A stretch of DNA of 12,588 nt from Candidatus Methanomethylophilaceae archaeon. GTDB taxonomy: Archaea > Thermoplasmatota > Thermoplasmata > Methanomassiliicoccales > Methanomethylophilaceae. Below the pieces are notes generated by a model, which saw only the letters and a list, made by a program, of their open reading frames with translations, did not search any database and was not told the DNA's origin. The position numbers and the translations under genes were made by a program. Below are positions 7,681 through 12,588 of the stretch, piece by piece. The first letter of the stretch is position 1, and each line of letters starts with the position of its first letter. The stretch is taken from positions 1 to 12,588 of the forward strand of contig JAFVET010000114.1 of assembly GCA_017475875.1 (NCBI GenBank), given 5' to 3'.

Positions 7681-7820
7681 ATATCTGTTCATTAGTCTCA
7701 TACTGTTTAGCGATAATTGTTTGAATGTTTGAAATTAATTGCCAGAAATACTTAAGTTAATAATTCGGGTAATGACTTTCCATCACGGGGGAGTCCACAC
7801 TCGGCCATTAATCTGTGTAA

Positions 7821-7830
7821 TTAGATATAT
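7821..7830 (+). promoter_or_regulatory. Probable TATA box of small-peptide unit 2
   Basis: TTAGATATAT would place the transcription start near 7845-7850, about 25 bases before the GTCCTG that opens the repeat unit at 7872. Its surroundings are not homologous to the promoter of unit 1, so the two units seem to have separate promoters. Confidence 0.45.
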
Positions 7831-7871
7831 TGTGTTACCGTCATGCAAGATTGGATGATAGGTGGAGTCAT

Positions 7872-8043
7872 GTCCTGAGTAACTGAATCGGAGGCGAAAA
7901 CCTTGGTGATCAGGCCCCAGGACAGGGAGCGCTACTTCCAAATCGTCTCCCTTGTCCTGGAATTGGCTGGGGTAATCCTCAGCCTCATTAACCGGTTCAC
8001 ATTATGGGTCAGGACCGCCTTGCAGGAGGCTCGGATCGTCACG
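7872..8043 (+). repeat. Duplicated structured unit, copy 2
   Basis: This is the second copy of the 7473-7643 unit. The 13-bp bulged stem (7917-7929 with 7947-7960) and the GGCTGGGG/CCTCAGCC hairpin (7965-7984) are identical to copy 1. The closing helix is one pair longer: GTCCTGA (7872-7878) with TCAGGAC (8009-8015). The last hairpin is diverged and weaker (GCCT 8017-8020 with AGGC 8027-8030). One extra base lies just upstream of the Shine-Dalgarno relative to copy 1. Divergence is concentrated after about 8000. Confidence 0.85.
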
Positions 8044-8046
8044 TGA
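7903..8046 (+). CDS. Small single-helix membrane peptide, copy 2 (47 residues)
   Basis: TTG 7903 follows GGAGGCGA (7890-7897). The first 33 residues match copy 1 except Tyr for Ala at 11 and Arg for Trp at 31, and the hydrophobic stretch is otherwise unchanged. TTA at codon 34 lets the frame continue through a basic tail (LWVRTALQEARIVT) to TGA at 8044-8046, giving 47 residues. Compared with the aligned bases of copy 1 there is no indel over the whole 47-codon length. Several differences are synonymous (GTA/GTG, ATT/ATC, CTC/TTG, CGA/CGG), which favours coding, though amino-acid changes are also present. The family is not recognised. The longer form may be ancestral, with copy 1 truncated. 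It probably inserts in the membrane; any toxic or signalling role is inferred only from its layout. Confidence 0.6.
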   Translation: MVIRPQDRERYFQIVSLVLELAGVILSLINRFTLWVRTALQEARIVT

Positions 8047-8071
8047 ACTGATTTTAGAATTCGTCCACCCC

Positions 8072-8080
8072 ATATAATAT
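8072..8080 (-). promoter_or_regulatory. Candidate antisense TATA box downstream of unit 2
   Basis: The - strand reads ATATTATAT, placing a possible start near 8048 and an antisense transcript over unit 2. It sits about 30 bases past the unit's end, as does the corresponding element after unit 1. The sequence similarity between the two flanks is weak and AT-richness could explain both. Confidence 0.22.
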
Positions 8081-8385
8081 CATGCCCTTATGTGATAACT
8101 ATGCACTTCCAGCACTATTGGAACGATTCACAAGACTTGCTCGCACATGTCCGTCGCACAAGTGGGAAATCATAATTGCTGCATCTGACACGGTAGATAC
8201 GGAGTGTTCTGTTTTCAGATTCGACCGGTCGTTATATGTTCGAAGGTGGATCCCGGTATCTCGAAACCGACGGAACCACATGCGCGAGGTGGCATGTCGA
8301 CTGTAGGGCAGAATACGTGTCTTCACATCAATCCTCGACTTTTCATCGGATGTCATCCCTCCCCACATGATTCCATCTGACCAAT

Positions 8386-8394
8386 CTTTATATC
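8386..8394 (+). promoter_or_regulatory. Probable promoter of the kinase-HAD gene
   Basis: CTTTATATC is a good archaeal TATA box and would start transcription near 8412-8416, giving a leader of about 110 bases. TGTTCGGAACA (8422-8432), a palindrome with 5-base arms, lies just after the predicted start and may be an operator. A second AT-rich candidate, GTTAATAAC at 8443-8451, could give a shorter leader. Confidence 0.4.
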
Positions 8395-8526
8395 ATATCG
8401 TCAAGTTGCTTCCCCATACCGTGTTCGGAACATCCATGCCCTGTTAATAACCAGATTCGGTACCTCCGGGTCGGTCACGGGAAAAAGTTGCCGGACGTCG
8501 ACGTTCAGATTCCAGGTGATCACGAA

Positions 8527-9720
8527 ATGAGGATGGTTCTATACGGTCTGCCGTGTGCAGGCAAGGATGCGCTCGTCTCCCAGATGGACTTCGTTGACCG
8601 CATCAAGGAATCGGATTGGCTCGACGCACAATCAGGAGGGGGATTCATCAACCTCTCACCCCAAGAACGGCAGGAGCTCAGGAGACGGTTCATCGACATC
8701 ATAGAAACATCGCCTCACGACGTGGCGGTGAACGATTGTTTCTCGATCCCATCCGAGAACGGGTTCAGCCAGCTGTTCACCAAAGACGACTCCCGTTGCT
8801 ACGATGTGTTTGTATACATCGACCTGCCTGCCGAGGTCGTCTTGAACGGTATCGCGGGATACGGGAAGGAATCGCCCATCCCCCTTATGTCAGTCGAAGA
8901 CGTTTTGGCATGGAGGGACTCCGAGGTCTCCGAACTGCAGTCGACGTGTATGGCCCTCGGCAAGGAATTCATAATCTTCGACCCGAAGTTCGATCCGTCC
9001 CTGGAGTTCTTCAAAGGTCTCTTCGAAGGTCGGATCCTTACCGCACCACAGGTCTCGAGGTTGGCCGCGGACCGCATCCTGGGGGCGACCGATGAACCGG
9101 TCATACTCATCTCGGACGGGGACAAGACCCTTGCCGACTACGATCTTACCAGGAGTCTGGAGGTCCCCGTGCTGGTCGATCTCATCGACGTCTTCCGTGG
9201 AGACCGCTATACGACGTTCCAGTTCTGGGCGGTGTACCGTCATTACACCGATCTCCCCGGTCTAGATCAAAAGAAGAGGGAGGCCGCCGAAGCGGTCATG
9301 TTCAACCTCCCCCTCCTGAACGACCTCGCGCAGATCCATGCCTACAAGGTGGTGGTCACTGCGGGAAGCGAGGACCTCTGGACGTACGCGGCAGTCAAGT
9401 CAGGCGTGTTCGACATGGTGATAGGCGCGGATAACGACGCACGCCGCAACATGTCCCGGTTCGGCAAGGCCCTCATCGTCAGATACCTGCGCGAGGCCGG
9501 TCGTCACGTGATCGCCCTCGGTGACGAGATCGTCGATTTCGACATGCTCGAAGAGGCGGACAGGGGATACATGATCGCCCACCTGAAGAGGAACGCATCG
9601 TTGCAGGCCGCGGTTTCAAACGGAACGAAACTGAAACAACCGTCCAGCAACGAGGTCAAGTTCGACGGCGTCCAAGTGGTGGACAGCATCCACGGGGACG
9701 TCGAAGGCGCGTTCGATTGA
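8527..9720 (+). CDS. P-loop kinase - HAD phosphatase fusion protein
   Basis: This 397-residue protein has two parts. Residues about 1-160 form a P-loop kinase-like domain with Walker A GLPCAGKD at 7-14. Asp replaces the usual Ser/Thr after the Lys, a variant known in some nucleoside monophosphate kinases and in animal phosphomevalonate kinase. Residues about 190-355 form a HAD phosphatase with motif I SDGDKT (Asp 197 and 199), motif II Thr 278 in VVVTAGS, motif III Lys 314, and motif IV GDEIVDFD at 332-339. A helical cap would lie between motifs I and II. The kinase-then-phosphatase order recalls T4 polynucleotide kinase/phosphatase, but the sequence is not close enough for me to claim RNA end repair; a nucleotide or metabolite kinase/phosphatase is equally possible. 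Start ATG 8527 has AGGTGATC at 8514-8521; an in-frame TTG at 8488 is less likely. It is probably monocistronic and cytoplasmic. Confidence 0.8.
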   Translation: MRMVLYGLPCAGKDALVSQMDFVDRIKESDWLDAQSGGGFINLSPQERQELRRRFIDIIETSPHDVAVNDCFSIPSENGFSQLFTKDDSRCYDVFVYIDLPAEVVLNGIAGYGKESPIPLMSVEDVLAWRDSEVSELQSTCMALGKEFIIFDPKFDPSLEFFKGLFEGRILTAPQVSRLAADRILGATDEPVILISDGDKTLADYDLTRSLEVPVLVDLIDVFRGDRYTTFQFWAVYRHYTDLPGLDQKKREAAEAVMFNLPLLNDLAQIHAYKVVVTAGSEDLWTYAAVKSGVFDMVIGADNDARRNMSRFGKALIVRYLREAGRHVIALGDEIVDFDMLEEADRGYMIAHLKRNASLQAAVSNGTKLKQPSSNEVKFDGVQVVDSIHGDVEGAFD

Positions 9721-9796
9721 CACAGAGTTCTTGGCCATCCCGGTGAAGCGTTCATGCCATATTCCTCAGGATGCTCCGAAGGCCGAGGATCCTTTC

Positions 9797-9834
9797 CCCC
9801 TAGGGGACCACGTTTTTATATGATTCCAGTGGTC
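9797..9834 (+). promoter_or_regulatory. MFS gene promoter with operator-like inverted repeats
   Basis: The TATA box TTTTTATAT (9813-9821) is flanked by GACCAC (9806-9811) and GTGGTC (9829-9834), perfect 6-base inverted arms around a 17-base centre. A second palindrome, CCCCTAGGGG (9797-9806), abuts the upstream arm where the BRE element would lie. A regulator bound to either would block TBP/TFB. Transcription would start near 9840-9847, just before ATG 9850. Confidence 0.5.
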
Positions 9835-9849
9835 GCTCGAGGGATCACG

Positions 9850-11067
9850 ATGGCGGCCATGGCTGGACAGAGGGTGTGGGGCAAAGGGGGCATGATGACG
9901 CTCATCCTGCTCCTGGGCGCATTCGGCCCCATCTCCACAGACATGTTCCTTCCGGCCATGCCGCAGGTCGTCGCCGAGTTGGGAACGGACCCGTCGACGT
10001 TCAACGTCTCGATGTACGGGTTCATGCTCGGCATGGCTTGTTCGAGCCTCGCATTCGGACCGACCATTGACCGTTACGGCCGCAAGCGCCCTCTTGCCGT
10101 CTTCCTGGTGGAGTACATCGTGACCACGATCGCATGCGGTCTCGTGAACGACGTCTATTCCTTCATAATCCTCAGGATCCTCCAGGCCATAGGTTCCGGT
10201 GCCGCGATCACCATATCGGTCGCTCTGGTGAAGGACCTGTTCGACGGACCTGAACGCATCAGGGTCCTGAACGTGAACGCGGTCATCGGGGTCTTGGGTC
10301 CGATCCTGTCGCCGATCATCGGCTCTGCGATCATCTCCGTGTGGGGGTGGAGGGCGACCTTCTTCGCACCCGCGGCCATAGCCGCCTTGGCGCTGGTCAT
10401 GGGGATGCTGATGACGGAGACCATTCCCGAGGGGGAGAGGTCCTCGGGAGGGATGTCGCAGGTGCTGGGCGGTTTGAAGTCGCTGGTCAGAGACCGTGGT
10501 TTCCTCATAATGACGGTCACCCTTGCTCTGTTCAACCTTCCGTTCATGGGATACCTTTCGGTGTCATCGTACATCTATGAGGACATGTTCGGCGTCTCGC
10601 AGGGGATGTACTCCATCCTCCTTGGTGCGACGCTGGTGGTGGGGACTGTGGCGATGTTGGTGATCAACCGCCTGACCAAAGGCATGGTGAACTCCAGGAA
10701 GATACTCATATTCCCGGCCATAGGTGCGGTGTCGGCCGTCCTGATGTTCGCGGTAGGTCAGACCTCCTGGCAGGCGTTCATGGTGGCGTTCTCCATTTGC
10801 ATGATGGCGGCCATGACGGTGCGTCCCTGGGGAATGGGCATGCTCATGGCCAGTCACGAGGGGGACAACGGGGCGATATCCGGGATCATCAACTTCATGT
10901 TCTTCCTGATCGGGTGCGTCGGGATGGTCATCTCGACGCTGCCATGGCCCAATTTCGCCTTCGCAATCGGTGTGCTCATATCCCTGGCCACCGTCCTGTT
11001 CGCGGTGTTCCTGGCCGTGTTCAAGGCGATGGGGATGGACCTGAAGGGGTTGCACATAAAGTCGTGA
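9850..11067 (+). CDS. MFS multidrug efflux transporter, Bcr/CflA-like
   Basis: This 405-residue polytopic membrane protein has about 12 hydrophobic segments. The first segment runs into FGPISTDMFLPAMP (residues 25-38), a signature of the Bcr/CflA group of drug:H+ antiporters. The loop between helices 2 and 3 carries MFS motif A (DRYGRKRP, 74-81), helix 4 has the buried Arg in ILRILQ (109), and GPILSPIIGS (150-159) corresponds to antiporter motif C in helix 5. It probably exports small amphipathic compounds using the proton gradient; substrate is unknown. I chose ATG 9850 because the TATA box at 9813-9821 predicts transcription starting only a few bases before it and GAGGGATC precedes it. The in-frame ATG at 9754 lies upstream of that promoter. 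The operator-like repeats suggest local repression. The methyltransferase gene begins 51 bases after its stop. Confidence 0.9.
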   Translation: MAAMAGQRVWGKGGMMTLILLLGAFGPISTDMFLPAMPQVVAELGTDPSTFNVSMYGFMLGMACSSLAFGPTIDRYGRKRPLAVFLVEYIVTTIACGLVNDVYSFIILRILQAIGSGAAITISVALVKDLFDGPERIRVLNVNAVIGVLGPILSPIIGSAIISVWGWRATFFAPAAIAALALVMGMLMTETIPEGERSSGGMSQVLGGLKSLVRDRGFLIMTVTLALFNLPFMGYLSVSSYIYEDMFGVSQGMYSILLGATLVVGTVAMLVINRLTKGMVNSRKILIFPAIGAVSAVLMFAVGQTSWQAFMVAFSICMMAAMTVRPWGMGMLMASHEGDNGAISGIINFMFFLIGCVGMVISTLPWPNFAFAIGVLISLATVLFAVFLAVFKAMGMDLKGLHIKS

Positions 11068-11088
11068 CGCGGTTTGGCGAAGGTCAAC

Positions 11089-11096
11089 CTTTTGTA
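11089..11096 (+). promoter_or_regulatory. Possible TATA box of the methyltransferase gene
   Basis: TTTTGTAT lies about 25 bases before ATG 11119, predicting a leaderless transcript. The match is mediocre, and readthrough from the MFS gene is also possible. Confidence 0.35.
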
Positions 11097-11118
11097 TCCG
11101 TCTTTGGTTGGTACGTCC

Positions 11119-11739
11119 ATGAACCAGGAACCGCCGACGAACCAGTTCAGGTGTCCCGAGGGAGAGGACGGCCTGAAGGTGCTCGAACACATGAACGACC
11201 ACCACGTCCCGCTGTGGGAGTTCGTGCTATCGAAGATGCCGTCGAGCGTGGACGGTTGCATCGTCGACGTCGGATGCGGCGGAGGCGGGTTCCTTCTGAA
11301 GATGTATTCCAAGTACCCTTACGCGATGTACCACGGGGTGGACATCTCGGATACGTGTCTGGGGAAAACCAGGGAAATGTGCGCCGACATGGTCTCCGAA
11401 GGATCCCTCGAGCTCCACAGGTCGTCCGTCGAATCCATGCCTTTCGGGGACGGTACCGTCGATGTGGTGACCGCCAACGAGACGTATTTCTTCTGGCCGG
11501 ACCTGGACGCGGCTCTGAAGGAGATCTCCAGGATCCTGTCCGAGGGAGGGCTCTTAATGGTGTCCAACGAGATGGCGATCTCGGACTCCAACCGTGCCGA
11601 GGTCCAACGTTCGAGCGAGGAATACGGTACCCGCATCATCGATGACGAGGTGTTGCTGCGGAAGATGTCGGAAGTCGGTCTCGATGGAAGGGTGTACCGT
11701 CAGGGGGACTGGGCCGTCTACAAGGCCAGGAAGGTCTGA
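11119..11739 (+). CDS. Class I SAM-dependent methyltransferase
   Basis: This 206-residue cytoplasmic protein has the Rossmann methyltransferase core. Motif I is IVDVGCGGGG (48-57), the acidic residue after strand 2 is Asp 75 in HGVDIS, a motif II/III-like MPFGDGTVDVV segment follows, and a LKEISRILSEGGLLMVSNE post-motif resembles UbiE/Methyltransf_11 proteins. The N-terminal EHMNDHHVPLWEF stretch is typical of a group of small archaeal and bacterial methyltransferases of unknown substrate. The substrate cannot be read from sequence. ATG 11119 is preferred, since a TATA-like element lies 25 bases before it. An in-frame TTG at 11074 would add 15 residues but starts seven bases after the MFS stop and upstream of that element. 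Its 3' end overlaps the convergent tcdA gene by 22 bases. Confidence 0.85.
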   Translation: MNQEPPTNQFRCPEGEDGLKVLEHMNDHHVPLWEFVLSKMPSSVDGCIVDVGCGGGGFLLKMYSKYPYAMYHGVDISDTCLGKTREMCADMVSEGSLELHRSSVESMPFGDGTVDVVTANETYFFWPDLDAALKEISRILSEGGLLMVSNEMAISDSNRAEVQRSSEEYGTRIIDDEVLLRKMSEVGLDGRVYRQGDWAVYKARKV

Positions 11740-12446
11740 CGTCGGATCCCGAGTACATGCCTGATGGCCTCGTTCGCCAGCGTCATCCCGAATATCGCTG
11801 GTATCGTGGGCATCGACCCCAGCACGCTCTTGCCCTTGTCGTCGCGTTCCCACGGGACCTTGACGGGTTTCTCCAGTGAATAGACGCAGGTGAGGTTGGA
11901 AGTGTCGCATCCGCGGAGTTCCTTTCTCATGCGTGCGGCCACCGGGCAGACGCTGGTCTCCGACAGTTTCCCTACCCTGACCGCAGACGGATCCAGGTGG
12001 AGGGCGGCGCCCATCGACGAGAACGTCCTCGTACCGACCGAACAGACCTCCCTGAGGAGGAGCCCCTTCATTCCCATGGTGTCGATGGCGTCGACCATCA
12101 CGTCGGGACCGAGGCCCACTATCTCCGCCACGGTGTCCTGTGACACCAGCATCCTCGAGCCTTCGATGTCGATATAGGGGTTGATGGAAAGGGCGCGTTC
12201 GCAGGCCACCTCCGCCTTGGGACGACCGATGGTGTCTCTGGTCGCCAGGATCTGCCTGTTGAGGTTGCTTTCGGAGAACACGTCCGCATCGATGACGGTG
12301 ATGTGTCCGATGCCGGCCCTCACCAGCCCTTCGAGAGCGTATCAGCCCACGGCTCCGCATCCGCATAGAACCACTCTCGCACGTGACAGTCTCTCGATGC
12401 CCTCTTCCCCTACGATGAGCGCGGTGCGGTCGGTCATTTGCGACAT
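11718..12446 (-). pseudogene. tcdA: tcdA homologue (tRNA t6A dehydratase) interrupted by in-frame TGA
   Basis: TcdA (CsdL/YgdL) is an E1-like ATP-using enzyme that cyclises N6-threonylcarbamoyladenosine at position 37 of ANN-reading tRNAs. The reading frame from ATG 12446 gives a normal opening (TALIVGEEGIERLSRARVVL), then GCGAVG, then TGA at codon 35 (12344-12342), then YALEGLVRAGIGHITVIDAD. TcdA relatives usually have Ser at the interrupted position, so one C-to-G change (TCA to TGA) explains it. Downstream hallmarks are intact: NLNRQILA, VDAIDT, and SMGAALHLDPS followed by ETSVCPVAARMRKELR. The stop is TAG at 11720-11718. A GTG restart at 12323 would lack the nucleotide-binding loop. GAGGTG (12457-12452) supports the start, and the upstream gene ends one base before it. 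Either a recent pseudogene or a sequence error; recoding is less likely. Confidence 0.85.
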
Positions 12447-12447
12447 T

Positions 12448-12588
12448 TCAGCACCTCAGGATCCTTTTGAGATTCGATGCCGTGAGTTCCTGCAGGTCAT
12501 CCGGTTCCATGGAGAGGAACACGGCAATCCTCCCATAAAAACCAGACAGCGACGTGAAACCGGGGCCCGTGTGCGGGGAATCGGTCTC
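12448..12588 (-). CDS. C-terminal fragment of an unrecognised gene upstream of tcdA
   Basis: The - strand is open from the window edge to TGA at 12450-12448, giving 46 residues that end ASNLKRILRC. The stop lies one base before the tcdA ATG and within its ribosome site region, an arrangement typical of translational coupling, so the two are probably one operon. The visible sequence has no motif I recognise. A GTG preceded by GGGAGG inside the fragment could start a much smaller ORF, but an ORF entering from outside the window is simpler. Confidence 0.5.
   Translation of the reverse strand, partial: ETDSPHTGPGFTSLSGFYGRIAVFLSMEPDDLQELTASNLKRILRC

Larger units (their letters stand above)
7605..7902. 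other. AT-rich spacer between the two small-peptide units
   Basis: It contains the 3' hairpin of unit 1, an 8-bp inverted repeat at 7644-7668, and a TATA-like element usable on either strand at 7672-7680. A notably AT-rich stretch to about 7770 follows, then a short GC-richer block (about 7780-7815), then the TATA box and leader of unit 2. I see no gene beyond the 11-codon leader frame at 7843-7878 (ATG to TGA). Confidence 0.55.
8047..8526. other. Unassigned region between unit 2 and the kinase-HAD gene
   Basis: About 480 bases, lower in GC than the flanking genes. Two overlapping frames on opposite strands are open: + 8082-8306 (74 codons) and - 8099-8368 (89 codons). Neither has a recognisable domain, both end in TAG (rare here), and their codon third positions lack the GC bias of the real genes. 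The - strand frame does have a TATA-like box (GATATAAAG, near 8388-8396) about 20 bases before its ATG, so it cannot be fully dismissed. The region may be a decayed gene. A + strand TATA box near 8386-8394 and an 11-base palindrome (TGTTCGGAACA, 8422-8432) probably belong to the downstream gene. Confidence 0.5.

Noticed and set aside
7473..8043. CRISPR array or insertion sequence end repeats
   Set aside because: Only two copies, far too long for CRISPR repeats, no spacer regularity, no transposase, and no target-site duplication visible.
12342..12344. Selenocysteine codon in tcdA
   Set aside because: The family has Ser, not Cys, at this position; no adjacent SECIS-like structure was evident and TGA serves as the normal stop in neighbouring genes.

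Overview
The window reads as archaeal chromosome, most likely a methanogen or relative in the Thermoplasmatota and plausibly Methanomassiliicoccales. The supports are: archaeal-type TATA boxes about 25 bases before starts, Shine-Dalgarno matches of the GGAGGTGATC kind, an isoleucyl-tRNA synthetase of archaeal sequence type, a large CobN-type chelatase (corrinoids are central to methylotrophic methanogenesis), GC-rich coding DNA, and TGA as the stop of nearly every clear gene. The avoidance of TAG fits, but does not prove, a pyrrolysine-using lineage. The taxonomic call is inference.

Layout: 1-132 is the tail of an unrecognised gene. 193-3963 is a full-length cobN-like metal chelatase subunit on the + strand. 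It converges across a 313-base gap, with terminator-like elements for both sides, on ileS (4277-7225, - strand). From 7226 to 8526 lies a gene-poor, AT-richer region. It holds two copies of a unit of about 170 bases spaced 400 bases apart, at 7473-7643 and 7872-8043. Each copy carries a TTG-started small ORF behind a strong Shine-Dalgarno sequence, encoding a 33- or 47-residue peptide with one hydrophobic helix. Each also carries strong inverted repeats and has its own upstream TATA box. This is the most novel part of the window. After it come a P-loop kinase/HAD phosphatase fusion (8527-9720), a Bcr/CflA-like MFS exporter (9850-11067) behind an operator-like promoter, a small SAM methyltransferase (11119-11739), and, convergent with it and overlapping by 22 bases, a tcdA homologue (11718-12446, - strand). 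The tcdA frame is interrupted by TGA at codon 35, inside its nucleotide-binding loop. A partial - strand gene ends one base before tcdA and runs off the window.

Working together: most genes look like independent transcription units rather than one operon; only the last two (- strand) look translationally coupled. My main hypothesis is that the duplicated small-peptide unit is a structured mRNA for a hydrophobic peptide, resembling the architecture of bacterial type I toxin mRNAs (short hydrophobic peptide, tandem paralogues, RNA able to hide its ribosome site, possible antisense promoters). A purely non-coding structured RNA is the main alternative. Nothing here shows toxicity or expression.
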